Assembly (NCBI RefSeq): GCF_964656455.1
Contig: NC_135722.1
Span: 109,746,234 to 109,810,233 of the forward strand
Length of the DNA stretch: 64,000 nt
Source of the DNA: Halichoerus grypus
Lineage: Eukaryota > Chordata > Mammalia > Carnivora > Phocidae
Direction: 5' to 3'
Shown piece by piece: positions 35,579 through 47,529 of the stretch. The first letter of the stretch is position 1. Each line of letters begins with the position of its first letter. A program made the translations under genes and the position numbers. A model generated the notes under the pieces. It ran no database searches, was not told where the DNA came from, and was given only the letters and a program-made list of their open reading frames with translations.

Positions 35579-37102
35579 TTAGCTTTTCTTATATAAACAT
35601 CTTAATTATAAAAAAAAAGGAAAACTATGGTTTCTGGGGAAAAGGCACAGACCGTTTTTCCCATGGGACGCACTACATGCTTACCTCTGTAGACGATAAT
35701 TACCTATCTCCAGAAGCATGCCATAATAATATAGATGCTTTAGAAATTAAGTCATTAAGTCTTCTTTTTATGCATCTTGCTGAGGCATGCAAATTCACTT
35801 AACACCTGTCTCAAAAAAATTTCTCAGAAGGTTTTTTATTATAATCCTCCCAGAGACAATTTATTAACTGTAGCAGAATTTTTAATTGTTTCATTCTGAA
35901 AACCCCTCCACAGAAGTAACTCCTTTTAGAAAATGGCATGGGGACTCTGTATGAGCCTTTCAAAATAGTGTTCATTGAAAGATTTGGGTAGTTGAAAGTA
36001 AGAACAGTGAACGCAGAAATATTAACAGAACTGGAAATCGGATGGAATATTTGATTGGATCATATTTAATAATGGGTCCAAAACTCTCCAAACTATGCCA
36101 GTTCATTTTATGTCTCTTTCTTATGTGTTCCTGTCTCTTTGATATACAAACGTGGATTTACAATGGCATTTAAATTTGGCAAGAATCATGAATTATTTAT
36201 AGCCTAAAAGCTTTTGTGTATTAAAACCACCCGATTTTATTGATGTACATTCCTAATCGTACCCTCACTCACCATTCTGAATTCCTGTTTCTGAACTAAG
36301 TGAAATCAGATCTGGGGTCTGTGGTTCTCTCCAGATCTGTGGAGCTTGTTCTAAGAAGCTGTCCTGCAAGTTACAGGAACACAAATTTGGCCTCTCTCCA
36401 CCACTAGAAACCTTGAGTTCGCATCGGCAGTCATTCTTGGTATTTAAGGTCATTTTCCCTCCCTGGCTCCTCAGTGTCTATTGGAAAGGAGATACTCCTG
36501 GAGTAGGAGGTGATTCGTCATTCTCCGGAGCAAGGCTCTTGGGAGAGAGCACCACTGAAATCCAGATAGCTCCAGGGCTACTCAGAGAGAGTTCCAGTTT
36601 TCCTGCTGCCTTGAAACAAAAAAAGGAGAGCCGATTTCTTCCGTGAGTCTAGGTCCCTAGTGACTAGAACCAGTTTGAGTGAGGGGTGTGTGATGCGGTC
36701 TGGGTAAGCCCCGGGGCTCAGGTGCTTGGACTTCAAAGCATTGGCCACGTTCTCTACCATCCTTCATCATATCCTCCTTTCCTCTCAGCTCTGAGACAAA
36801 AGGCCATTGCTTATTGAAGATGGGAAACTTCCCTAGAAGTGCCCAGTGTTCTGACCGCAGGGAGTGAGTGGTGAAATTACTGTCTTGTTCAGTTGTCCAG
36901 AATCCCAGAGCACAGTCAGAAATAGCCAAAGCAGAGGCCCTCACCGTCAGGGACCTGCTTGTCCCCTTCACGAGCACATGCAAGTTTACCGTGAAAACGT
37001 TGGCGTGAGTGCCCAAATCAAAATCTGTGTCACCTCTCTGGCTTGTGCAGCTCATGTCGTAGCTGTAAGTATGAAAAATTAGAGTGTTCTACCCCAATTT
37101 TC

Positions 37103-37108
37103 AATAAA
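37103..37108 (+). promoter_or_regulatory. Candidate poly(A) signal AATAAA
   Basis: Hexamer in 'tttcaataaaccttcc', the first of three within 220 bp. Confidence 0.3.
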
Positions 37109-37284
37109 CCTTCCAGGCTGCAATAACCGGGATGGTTTTCGGCTAAAGCCCTATCTGTACTTTTTATTTATTAGCTGAAATGTAAGCAGGCATATTCACT
37201 CACTTTTCTTTCTTCTTTCCTGAGGGTTTTATTAAAACGTCTCCCTTGGTTATCTGTTATCTATTGCACTTGCAACATGTAGCC

Positions 37285-37290
37285 AATAAA
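37285..37290 (+). promoter_or_regulatory. Candidate main poly(A) signal AATAAA
   Basis: Hexamer in 'gtagccaataaatctgttt', about 2.2 kb after the stop. Another lies at 37313-37318. Its distance from the stop fits the human 3' UTR length as I remember it. Confidence 0.4.
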
Positions 37291-37318
37291 TCTGTTTCAT
37301 TGCCATCAAAGGAATAAA

Positions 37319-38353
37319 AAAGCTCGCCGTACAAATTACATTTCAAAACAAACCCTAATCAATCCGCATTTCTGCATGGCTCACTCACCTGGAATAATGC
37401 CTTTCATTCAATATGTTCTTACAGGGCAGAACACTTTCATAAGTGGAATTTGTTATGTTTTTTGTCATATCGGTAACACGCGGCTTTTTCCTCTCGCAGC
37501 ATTTTTCTATAGCAAATGTAATATGGCTCTTATCTTCATGAAAAATATATATTGCTTTTGAACAAAACTACTCCATTATTTGGTTCCCAATTGCAGTTTT
37601 AGAAGGTATACAGCGTTACGACCTTACTTTCACCAGCGCATGCAGCTCTTTGGGATGACAGGATGGGGTGATGGCTGAGGGCTCGGTTTGAGGAGGTAGG
37701 ACCGGCGCGAACCTTGTCCCCTAGCAGCAGGCTTTTGCTCAGTCCCTGTCCCGGAGCTGGGCGGCCGGGCGGGACTCGAGGTCTCGCGGTCGTGTTCTTG
37801 CTGTTTGTGCCTCTGACTGTTTGCCCGCGGGCCTTTTAATAAAATACAGTCGCCTCCGACATTCCTCACTGAACAGAGTTCACAGGCTGTCTCTTCCTTA
37901 GGGGCCTGACATCAGGACCATCCTGACTCATTTCCCTTTTGTCTGCCCTGGAAGTCTTTCTAGATGGGCCCCCAGCCGGAGGGGGAGTGCTCCCAGCTCA
38001 GGGAGGCCAGAGAGGGGCTGCGAGCCGATGGACTTTGATGTACGGTCAGGGGACGGGGGCACGGGGACACGGAGTGTAAAGAGAGCTCTGCTCACTGCAA
38101 GAATTTGAGCTTTTGCTTGCAGCTTGGTCTTCATCATTGTCCTACCTGAGGCTGGACAGAAGCTGATCCGTGTTGGCTGAAACTCGGCCACTTCATGGAG
38201 TGAGCGGTTTCCGGTTGTTCAGGGAAAGGGAGTAGAGACGTGTATTCTGTGCCAAGAATCAATTTTACCATCGGAAATACCAGCTAACATGTGAGTCAAA
38301 GTGTGGGTAAGGACAGGAAGGAAGGAATCAAATAATGCTGTGCATGGTTGTTA
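37319..38353. other. Downstream flank of PDGFD, nothing recognised
   Basis: A CpG-bearing segment lies at about 37690-37850. Minus-strand open frames at 37630-37869 and 37928-38191 are not recognised. Confidence 0.4.
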
Positions 38354-38408
38354 ATTCGGATAACTTGGGTTTTCATGATTTTTATATAAAAATCCAAGTT
38401 ATCTGAAT
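38354..38408. repeat. 20 bp inverted repeat with 15 nt loop
   Basis: The left arm at 38354-38373 is the reverse complement of the right arm aaaatccaagttatctgaat (38389-38408) except for two transitions. The right arm contains the first unit of the minisatellite that follows. Confidence 0.85.
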
Positions 38409-38544
38409 ATATATATGTATACAATTATCTGAATATATATACAAGTTATCTGAATATATATATGTATACAGTTATCTGAATGTATATATACACAAGTTAT
38501 CTGAATATATATATATATACAAGTTATCTGAATATATATATATA

Positions 38545-38575
<31 letters not shown>
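38389..38575. repeat. AT-rich minisatellite (six ttatctgaat units) followed by (TG)n
   Basis: The core ttatctgaat starts at 38399, 38425, 38446, 38472, 38497 and 38524, so spacing is 21-27 bp. Variable TA runs fill the spacers. A TG repeat of about 14 units follows at 38547-38575. Unequal, non-unique spacers and the low-complexity content rule out a CRISPR array. Confidence 0.9.
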
Positions 38576-38577
<2 letters not shown>

Positions 38578-40689
38578 ACACAGTATCTTAATGCAGATAC
38601 CTTAATCATCTTATGTTATTTCCTGAAGTATACATGTGTCCAGTTTTACTCTAAGAACAACTTTACAGATGTCCAAATTGTTCATATCCTCCCGGGGTCC
38701 TCTGGTAGAATATTAAATTAAAATTCATAGATTGGTATTCATGCCTGAAATCCCAGGAAGTACAGTTCTGTTTATTGACAGCTCTGATCAAATATGCTGG
38801 AAGAGAGAATATTTATAATTCACTGGTTTTTATTGACATCCGCTTAAATTGTGTTGTTTTTAAAGATCAAGTTAAGGACCTGCCGCCCTGGGGTGGGAAG
38901 GGGTGTCTCCTGAGTGTCGGGGGGGCGACATCACCAAGGGGAATGGATGAGTCACTAATCGCCTCATTTAAGACTTCATGCTTGCCCTTCAGGTTACAGT
39001 CCGGAATTTGCAAGTTAACTTGTATCTTTTTTAAATAAAGTTCATTTATATAGAGAACTGTAAAAATTCTTTAGCAGACCCCATTAGAAGAGAGTGGGGC
39101 CGTACTTCATGTAGCATGTTATGGGCCAAGAAACCTTCATTTTCCAATAAAACCATTTGACTTCTTAATTATTTTAAACTGTTGGATACGGGCTGCCCGG
39201 TTTAGTGGCCAGGAACCAAACATTAAGATTACTCTTGGATTCCATTTATATTTTACATAATTCCTATAATATAGATTCTCTTTTAAGAACATATTCTGGG
39301 TCATGTTCTCTAACCTCCACCTCTCTGGTTGAGGTCATATTACAAGTTCATTCTCTTCTGTTATCTTCTGGCCTTTCTCTTCTCCCTGTGACCCCCACAT
39401 TCCTTTTTTCCCACCAGTCTCTACCCACCAATCTTAGGGTCGGAGAGAATCAGGATCAGTGTCTGCTTTGGGAAGGCACAGGAGGTGGGGGCCATTCAAG
39501 GAGACCAGGAGAGCAAATGGTTTCCCAAGGGAGCACTTCATAGTCTTAGAGTGCCAACTGTTAAGGAATCACTGGTTTTTGTGAGTTGAGCACACCAAAT
39601 GAATGTTTGCCATTATTGTCCATTTTGGTACAAACTTCAGAATGTGGTGGTGGATATTTATTGACTTCTATCAAAGGATACCTAGTCACCATCAATATGG
39701 GGAAAACTGACTAAATTAAATGTTTCATTAGTTCATTGAACAACAAAATGTATAAAAACACACTGTGTATCAGGATTGCTTTGGGGTCAAAATACAAGGT
39801 CTACAACAAAGGATAAAAGTAGAGACAGATATTCTAGGGGGGATAAACAAGAAGAACAAAGATCTCCCAGCAAAAATGCATGAGGGAAACATGGGCCTTT
39901 CAAAGAATGAAAAGTAACATGGCCGGAAGGAATCACAATTGGTGGTAAGTTTGAGAAGGCGGAAAAGCAGCTGGTTACACGAAGTCTTGTGTAGCTGCTA
40001 ACAAAGTCCTGTCCTCTACATGGAGGAGAGGAGGCCATGGGGGCTTTTAAGCATAGTGGGGCTGCAAGCGTCACAATGCGTCAGAGAGAACATTAAAAGG
40101 TCTTGGGTACAGTGACCAGCCGACCACTTTCTGGACCTGTTTCCTCATTCACGAAATCAGAAGGGTAAGATAGAGCCTTTCCAATAGGACATTTCTGCAT
40201 TTTGGAAATGGCAACCTGCAGGAAGGATGGGGGTAGGAATGTGAATTATAAAGCCCCTCAGAGTTCTTGGGATGAGACGTCAGAGACAGGAGGAGTGTAG
40301 GCCCCCTGTGGTTGTGTGGGCTCTGCACTGCAACTTCTAGAAGGTGGACTGGGACTGCCAGGAAAGTTAACAGGAGGTTTCAGAGATCTTAATGACTCAA
40401 TAGAGGAGAGCAGTGCAGGCTCAGGGCATGTCCTAGAGGAAGAAGACCTGTGAGCTGGACTTTTGAGAGTATTCTCCACAGAATGCTAGGGAGGCAGGAA
40501 GAAGAGGCTAATTTTGAGAGAAGAGATCACAGTTGTCTCAAGAGCCAGGGCTTGTGACAATGACTGGGAGTCATCCTTAGAAGAGCAAAGCTGAACCCAT
40601 GAGAAAGAAGATAAATAACAGAACCTGAAGGACACCCGTAACTACAGAGAAGACGAAAAAAGAGGAATTCGCAAAGCTCACAAATAAGT
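38576..40689. other. Intergenic, weak old-repeat character
   Basis: Parts at about 39720-40090 and 40160-40680 read like strongly diverged antisense L2, but too weakly to place ends. Open frames at 39205-39543 (plus) and at 39787-40074 and 40258-40479 (minus) are unrecognised. Confidence 0.35.
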
Positions 40690-41525
40690 GTTCCAAAATG
40701 GGGTAAAAACTGAGGGCTGGTTAAGTGTCTGGCATGTGCCAGACGTAACAGATTTGGAAAACAATAAAACAGCCACGTTTTCTGCCCTTATCAAACTAGA
40801 GAAGGGATGGTAGATATTAAATAAATAATCCATTGTATTTGTGAAAAGCAAAAGCATGAGGTGAGATGACATTAAAAGGTAGAACTTCCATCAGGGGAGG
40901 GAAGGGATTCCTTAAGAAATGGTCATTTCCTGGAGACATTAGAGCAGGAACAGAAATTTGAAGAAATGTTAGCCAGCAGGAAAGTGGAAGGAGACTGTGG
41001 TATTAGAAATGAAAATAAACTTGTGACTCGATTAGAGAAGTATTTTGAATTTTTAATTGACCACAGTTGATTTGGATTGGGTGTTGAGAAGGAGGTGGAG
41101 GAGGATGCCAAGGATTTTTCTAGGGCTTCTGGCATAACAAACTGGGCACATAGAGATGCCATTTATTGAGATGGGGGCCCAGAAAGAAGAGATTTGTGGT
41201 AGATCAAGAACTCAATATGAGACAATAAAGGCAAACGGTCTTTGACGTACTCAGTCGGAGATACTAGGTCGGCAGTTAGGTCTGTGGGTCTGGAGCTCAG
41301 AAGAGGGTCTGGGAGTGAGATATAAGCTTGGGAGCTATCATCATAGAGCAACTAAAAGTTACAGGAATGGTTGAGTCACTTGGAGGAAGGGGAAGACCAA
41401 GGGGGAAAAGAATGACAGGACAATTGCAAGAGTATAAAAACAGCCTGGGTGCCAGGGGAAGAGATTGTTCCAAGGGGCTGGGCCTGTTTCATCAAGTATA
41501 GCAGAGAAGATGTAGCAGACGCCGA
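40690..41525 (-). mobile_element. Long L2 LINE fragment, antisense
   Basis: Reverse-complement L2 text runs in order from the 3' part ('gtgtctggcatgtgccaga', 'aagaaatggtcatttcctg') into the coding part ('ccatttattgagatggggg', 'tctggagctcagaagaggg', 'gagatataagcttgggag', 'tgttccaaggggctggg'). About 0.8 kb is collinear, which makes the call firm despite high divergence. Minus-strand open frames here (40923-41162, 41163-41351) are relics. Confidence 0.75.
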
Positions 41526-42224
41526 CTGATTTACGTGCCCAGAAACACCCCTCCGGACCCCCTCCCCACGCCTTTTCGGGGAAAAGCTGCTTTATCTATG
41601 GCCCTGTGCAGAACTTGGTGCCGTGATGCCCAGCCTGCTCCTGAAGCCACTAACTGTGTGGCTGCTGAGCACCTAGAATGTGGCTGGTAGGCTGAAGACG
41701 TCTGCGTTGTACTAACTTAAACTGATTTACATTTAAGTATGAACAGCCCCATGTGAGTAGTGGCTACTGCATCAGAGCGGCTCTGGACTTGAGGCATCAC
41801 CCACAGACTTGCAGCCAAAGTAACATTTCACAGTACAACACACACACATCTCAGCTGAATATCCAGGGGAGCGGCACCTGACCCAAACTAGGACCTAAGT
41901 CTTTCTCACGATATATGGAACTGAGCAGAGATTCAGATAGTCTCTCGGGCTGCTGGGATGGTAAGACGTAAACATCAATGGCTATTGGCACCACACTGCT
42001 TCCACATGGACCAGAAAGCCCAGAGAAGGTCCCACGACAAGACGAAGGGGAAGAATGACACCAGTGTGGAGAAGTAGTGGGGGCGGAATCCCTGGTGTCC
42101 CTGGGTCTTGAGGTCTGGCCACATGCCACTCCTGGGTTCTCCAGGAATGTCTCGTGGAGAGGTGTGAATCCGAGGGTAATGTGCTGTGGATGGAAGAATT
42201 GTGTTGAAATAGAGGTTTTGAGTG
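41526..42224. other. Intergenic with a possible DNA-transposon fragment
   Basis: 'gagcacctagaatgtggct' to 'catgtgagtagtggctact' at about 41660-41770 resembles the same palindromic family as 28870-29105. Three overlapping minus-strand open frames (41851-42389, up to 152 codons) are not recognised. Confidence 0.35.
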
Positions 42225-42745
42225 AAAACCACTTGCAAGTGCAAAGGTCCTGAGGCAGAAACAAGTGAGGGATGGTGTGAGGAGAAGCAAGAGGGCTAGG
42301 ATATTGCAAAAGAAAACAGAAGTGAAAGAAGGATGCAGGGTTAATTCATATGGGTCTTTTAGGTCATGGCAAGGACTTTGGGTTCTCAATGTGTTGGGAG
42401 GTCCTCAAGGAGTTTTGACCAGGGGAGCAAATGTTAGGACAAATGGTTAAAAGGTCCATCACTCTGTGGAGAGCTGACTGTGGGAAACCAGAGTAGAAGC
42501 TGATAGACCATCGGGGGCCACAGGCTCAGGAGGGAGAGGGAGGCTCGGTGGAGGAGGTGAGAGCAGACAGTTTCCTGATACCTAAAAAGCAAAGCTTTAA
42601 AAGTAGAGCGTGAGGGAGGGAGCAGGGTCAAGAATGTCTCCAGGGAGCATGGCCCCGACTCCCAGGTGGATGCTAGAACATTTCACCTCCCTGGGGAAGG
42701 TCCTGATACAGGAGGATTGGGGGTGGGAGTTTTCTTCAGACTTGC
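42225..42745 (-). mobile_element. L2 LINE fragment, antisense
   Basis: Reverse-complement L2 text: 'gcaagtgcaaaggtcctga', 'ggcagaaacaagtgagg', 'ggtcatggcaaggactttg', 'tctgtggagagctgactgt', then 'ggtcaagaatgtctccag'. Confidence 0.7.
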
Positions 42746-42781
42746 ACAGTTTTTTATTAAATCCTAGAATCTGGAGTCAGG

Positions 42782-42809
42782 TTTTTTTCTTTTTTCTTTT
42801 TTCTTTTTT
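42782..42809. repeat. (CTTTTTT)n microsatellite
   Basis: Four T-runs of 6-7 bases separated by single C residues. Confidence 0.85.
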
Positions 42810-43569
42810 AAAAGAAAAAGTTGATTTCTGGGTCTCCTGGGAAAGTATGCTCTCAATACATAGGAGTCAATCACTTTGCTGATTCACCTAAACCCCTATT
42901 TTGTTTAAAAAAAATAATAATATTTTTCAGGTTAAATCTTATCTCAATACGAAATTCGATCTTGGTTATTACATAAAGGTGGAGGTTTGCGTGAGACAGA
43001 TTACTTGTCCCTATGTGTCAAGTGAAGTGACCCTTGGGCATGATAGAAACTCTGACAAGAAGCAATGAACAGATGGACACGTTAGCTTTGCTGAGAAAGA
43101 CAGCTTTCACTCATCCTGAAGGAGAGAAAAGCCCAGACCAAATAGCAAGTGTATTAATTGGGAAAAAAAAAGGAAAATGAGGAAATATTTTGGTCCACTA
43201 TTTGCCAAAAAATGCATTCAAAAACAAACCAGAAATAATTCTCTGAATTCCACTCCAGCTCACCCTGCCTAGGCTCCACAGGAACTAAAATCAGTCACTG
43301 TTTTATCCATAGGAGGAGGCGTATTCCTTCAGCAAACATTTTCAAGAAATATATGAACTTTTGCACAAGATTGGAGCAAATATGACTTTCCTTTTTCTTC
43401 TCATATAAATTAAAATAGACTAAGAGACACAGAGCTGTGAATAGTTCTCAATTTGATCTCAAAAGAAAGGTGGCGAGCCAGAGTTTAATCATAATCGTGT
43501 TTTATGTCTAGAATGTAATGTGTCTAGAATAGATCTAGTGTTTTAATATTATACCTTTTCTCAGTGACT
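42810..43569. other. Intergenic, nothing recognised
   Basis: AT-rich sequence without a nameable feature. Confidence 0.4.
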
Positions 43570-43715
43570 CAGTCAGCAATGATTTTTGAGAAGCTACTAT
43601 GTATCAGGCACCGTACGAGGCGCCGGGAATGCACCATGAGTAATACCATCTCAGTTCCTGCCCTTGTAGTTCTTACCGGGTCACACGGATAGGTAGTAAA
43701 ACTGATTACCTGAAG
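43570..43715 (-). mobile_element. L2 3' end fragment, antisense
   Basis: 'gagaagctactatgtatca', 'ggcaccgtacgaggcgccg' and 'tcagttcctgcccttgta' are the reverse complement of the L2 terminus. Confidence 0.65.
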
Positions 43716-44199
43716 CAATTTCCAGAACCACTGTGACGGGGGCCTCTCCGCTCCCCCTGGAACAGGATTTCTCAAGCTCGGATCTGTCGACACGTGGTGC
43801 TGGACGATCCTTTGTTGCGGGGGCTGTCCCCTGCATGACGGGCTGTGTGGCGCCGTCTGGACTGCACGCACGAGAAGCCAGAACAGTCTTACCCCGTTAG
43901 TGACAATGCCAGATGTCCCCGGGGGAAGTCATTCGTCCTCGTGGGACCACCGCTGACCCGAGAACATGATCTCAGCCAGGAGATCCTAGCTTTCTCCGGG
44001 GTCTCCCGTTCATTCTGCAAAGTTGCCTTTCCCTAACATTCTTACTTAGAGATGAGATGGAGGACGAGGATAACGTGGAGGGGCCGGCCGGTACCCCTGG
44101 GCTGGACCTGGCTGAGAACGTGGCAGAACCCCTCCATCGGCTTTTTGAAATATAAAGACAATCACTGTTTCTGATGACAAAACTATTAACTTCCAGGAT
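43716..44199. other. Intergenic, nothing recognised
   Basis: Moderately GC-rich. Open frames 43569-43871 (minus) and 43845-44036 (plus) are unrecognised. Confidence 0.4.
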
Positions 44200-44700
44200 A
44201 TTAATTCATTTATTCAACAGCAACAAAAAATCATTAAATGCCTGCTCTCATATATGCCAGGCACAGTTACAGGGACTGAGGACAGGGGACAGAACAGACC
44301 AAAATCCCTGTCCCTGAAGAGTTTATAATGACAGGAGGCAGATAAATAAGTAAGATGCACATACTGTGTGAGACAGAAATAAGTGTTATGGCTACAGATA
44401 AAATCAGGGAAAGAGGGTCAGTGGTGGAGGGGAATTCTATTTTAGATAAGGTATTCATCTAAAGTAAAGGCCCAAAGGATATAAGGGAGAAAGCCATGGA
44501 AATATCTGAAAAGAGTATTCCCTGCAGAATGGACAGTAAGTGCAAAGGCCCTGAGGCAGAAGCTTGCTTGGTGCGGGGCTGGAATGGCATCAGCTAGGTT
44601 GAGTGGTAGGAGATGAAGTTAGGAAGCTAATAGGAGCCAGATTTTATTGAATCTTGTAGGCCATTATGAGGACACTAATTTATATTCCTAAGGATTGTTA
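44200..44700 (-). mobile_element. L2 LINE 3' region, antisense
   Basis: The best-preserved L2 in the window: 'attcatttattcaacagca', 'tatgccaggcacagttaca', 'aaatccctgtccctgaaga', 'agtgcaaaggccctgaggc', 'cttgtaggccattatgagg'. It may be the 3' end of a longer broken copy reaching about 47.3 kb. Confidence 0.85.
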
Positions 44701-45439
44701 GTGGGATTCAACAAACATTTCAAATCGTCCTTCCAGGCACATTACATTTCCCTGCTCCCTTAAAGTTAGGGGGGTGCTAGATTGGATGTTCCCCCCCCAG
44801 TCTTCACTCCTTCTCTGCATCTGCACACGTGTCCTGGCTTCACCTTGACTGTGGTTTTGGCCACGAGACTTGCTTCGGACAACAGGATGTAAGAGACGAG
44901 CTGTAAGCAAGGGCTTGAGATGCGCCTGCCAAGCGAGGCTTGCCCTCCTGATCTTCTGCCGTCGCCATGAACAAAACGAAACAAAACCCAAACACATGCC
45001 CGGCTCTGGTCCACTGAGTCTAGGAGAGGATGAGAAACGTGTCAGAGAGGGCTCCCCCAGATGACGCGCCGCCGACCCCAGCGAGCCTGGTCTGCGTCAG
45101 CTGCCCGCACACGCGGGACAGGCGAAGGCGTCTTGCTGCGTCCCTTGGGGCCTGCAGGACAGCTCGGCCCCGGTCTGGCCAGCGAAGGGGAGGTGGGAGT
45201 GGAACCTTGGAAAGATCCTGCCTGTCCCACCCCCCAGTTTCCAGCTGCAGGGGTGATGGAAGCGTACAAGAGCCTCTGTGTCCCCGACTGTGGGAGCAGA
45301 GCCCTGAGACTCAGACCAGTACCTCCCGAGAAATAGAAGCTGCCGTAAGCGGTTTCCGATTCTACAGCATCACCTGGCCCGGCAGGCACAGGACGTCCCT
45401 ACGGGATTCGAGGCGAGGAATCGGGATGTGACTCCTACG
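44701..45439. other. GC-rich intergenic segment, possible old LTR piece
   Basis: The segment at about 44830-45060 (text such as 'ggccacgagacttgcttcg', 'gtctaggagaggatgagaa') resembles a common mammalian repeat that I cannot name. From 45050 to 45440 it is CpG-rich. Overlapping open frames on both strands (45030-45431, 45061-45336, 45042-45389 minus) are what such composition gives by chance. Confidence 0.35.
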
Positions 45440-45830
45440 TAAAGACCTCGGCTCTGCTGAGAGCAGGCTGAGGCGGGTGGGGGGCCGAGGCTCGGAGACC
45501 GACTCGGAGGTGGTTACCGCCGCCACAGCACGGTGACGGCTGATGGGGACCCAGGCCCGTGGTGGCCGTGGGGAAGCTGACCCGGGCTCGGAGCCTGGGA
45601 CATTGGGGAACTAGCCCTGCAGGGACTTGGTGGTGGACAGGATGCGGTAGAGGAAGGACGGAGTCAAAGATGGCCCCAGGGTTTGGGGCGGAGTGGGGAT
45701 GGGAGAGCCGCAGGGTCTGAGTTGGAGAACTCTGTGGCGGGGGAGGGGAGGGGGGTCCGCAGCCTGACAGGGGACGCGCCTGGTCAGCACCCCTGTCGCG
45801 GGCAGGGACAGAGGGGGACAGCCAGTCCGG
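45440..45830 (-). mobile_element. L2 LINE internal fragment, antisense, unusually GC-rich
   Basis: 'tggtggtggacaggatgcg', 'ggaaggacggagtcaaaga' and 'ggccccagggtttggggcg' match the reverse complement of the L2 coding region. GC content is high for an L2 this old. Open frames at 45435-45854 (minus) and 45683-46192 (plus) cross it and are not genes. Confidence 0.55.
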
Positions 45831-46664
45831 GGGCAGGGGCTGATCGTGATGCACAGACCGGGCTGGTGTTTAGAGCCAGGAGCCTGGATGACACCACGAG
45901 GGAGGTGACAGTAAGTAGAAGAGAGGTGTCAAGGGGTCAAGGGACAGGGACAGCCAGGAAGTTAGACGACAGTCTGACGTGTGTGTGGTCGCGCCGAACA
46001 CCTTGCCCCTGTACCTTCAGCTCCTTTCTTCCAGGTCTCCACCTGGATCTCTGTCCCTGGAGGCACATCTGTTTTGTTCTCTGTTATTCTTTTTTTAATT
46101 GTACATTTGAAATATTTTTATCTGCGCAGGAGCATACAGGAGTAAATGGTTTCACTTGTTTCCAATTAGGTTCAAAACAGTTATTTTACTAACAAATATC
46201 CTTCAAAATAAAGATAATATGAAATACCCTGGTGGATGAGCGTGAACAGCGCAGGAAAGAAAGGGAAAGAAAACTTCATAAAAACAAGTGAGCGCACCCA
46301 CCGGCAGGTATTGTGTTCCTTGGCTCCATCCTCCCCCCGGAAGCGCCGGGGGGAGGGGGCAGGTTCCTTTATTTATTTATGATCGAAGCCGAGTCGACAC
46401 AACGTTGTCACGTGCATGCGTACAACATGGTGACCGGACAAGTGTCTGTGTACGCGGTGCTCACCTCGAGCATAGCCACCCCACAGCGCTATCTCAACAC
46501 CACGGACTGTGTTCCCTACACTGTGCCTCGTATCCCCGGGACGGACTCATTCCCAGGAGGCTGATCCTAATGGAATGACCCCCGCGTCCTCCAGCGGATG
46601 GTCGGGTTTGGCTCCTGGGAAGGAGCCCTCACAGGAGATGAGGAAGGAGAACATAGGATTACGT
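45831..46664. other. Intergenic, nothing recognised
   Basis: Composition changes from GC-rich to AT-rich at about 46080. The open frames at 46288-46578 are unrecognised. Confidence 0.4.
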
Positions 46665-46846
46665 CAGTGGCTCTCTGCTTTAAAAATGCCTCAGAATCAC
46701 CTACAAGGATGATTAAGCAGAGTGCTGGACCCCATCCTCGGAAGGTCTGATTCTTCTCTGATCTGTGGGTGAGAAAAGGTTTTGCATTTTAAGTTCCCAG
46801 GAGATGCTGATGCTGCTGGGCTGGGGACCACGCTTTGAGAACAACG
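46665..46846. mobile_element. MER20-like hAT DNA transposon
   Basis: The terminal text 'cagtggctctctgctttaa' is balanced by 'ccacgctttgagaacaacg' at the other end. Between them are 'tcagaatcacctacaagga' and 'gttcccaggagatgctgat'. The flanking 8-mers gattacgt and gattaggg could be a decayed target duplication. Confidence 0.75.
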
Positions 46847-47184
46847 GGATTAGGGTATGTGTCCCCTGCTTTCCTCCCTGTGAGATGGCTTCAGCCCGCT
46901 GGGACCCTCAGCAGAAGGTCACTGTTCCTCCAGCGCTGGCCCATGCTACATGACTCAGTTTCCCCTGGAATTCCAGGAGCTTCCTCCTGCCCTCAACATC
47001 TCAAAGGTGGTGGCACTTCCCTCCTGATGGCCCCGAGCTCCTGGGGTATCACCTGTCCTTCCCCCACACCCTACTCATAACTTGGTCATTACTTTCTTTG
47101 GAAATACATCCTCCTTGACTTACCCTAATCTGGGTGAGCCAGTGTCACCTGGGGAAAAATGAATAAGCAATTTGAAAAGGCACA
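46847..47184. other. Intergenic, nothing recognised
   Basis: No nameable feature. Short open frames 46765-46953 and 46835-47080 are chance. Confidence 0.4.
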
Positions 47185-47345
47185 CCTGGCCAATTGTGTC
47201 AAATGCTGCTGAAGGGACCAGCAGGATAAGGGTTTAGAAACAACGGTTGCATTCAGCATTTAGAGGCCACGATGGAATATTGGAGACAGAGGTCAAGCAG
47301 GGAGCATTTGAGAAAGAGTGGTAGGAGGTATATATCTGCAAATGA
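47185..47345 (-). mobile_element. L2 LINE internal fragment, antisense
   Basis: 'aattgtgtcaaatgctgct', 'gaagggaccagcaggataa' and 'ggtcaagcagggagcattt' correspond to the part of L2 lying 5' of the pieces at 44200 and 45440. Confidence 0.55.
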
Positions 47346-47529
47346 ATCCAGTCCTCTTTAGGGTCCTCAGTCATATGAGGCCAATGACCAGGAGGCCTCC
47401 TGCCATCAGTGGGCCAATTTGCCAACAACAGAACCAGACATTCACACCTGGGAGGCATCCCACACCCCTGTTCTCCTAACATCAAGACAAGTCCACATCC
47501 TGTAAATCAAGCCGAAGGGCGGGCCTCCA

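Larger units (their letters stand above)
35066..37318 (+). other. PDGFD: Probable PDGFD 3' UTR
   Basis: No splice donor follows the stop, and the human transcript has a 3' UTR of a couple of kilobases, so the terminal exon probably continues to the AATAAA cluster near 37.3 kb. The stretch is AT-rich, is free of SINEs and L1s (unlike its flanks) and contains several ATTTA motifs. Open frames at 36265-37082 on both strands are short and unrecognised. The exact end is inferred, not seen. Confidence 0.5.

Noticed and set aside
38389..38575. Regularly spaced ttatctgaat units resembling a CRISPR array
   Set aside because: Spacers are low-complexity TA runs of uneven length, and the genome is mammalian. 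It is a minisatellite.
45683..46192. 169-codon plus-strand open frame
   Set aside because: It begins in GC-rich antisense L2 sequence and ends in an AT-rich tract. It shows no conserved domain.
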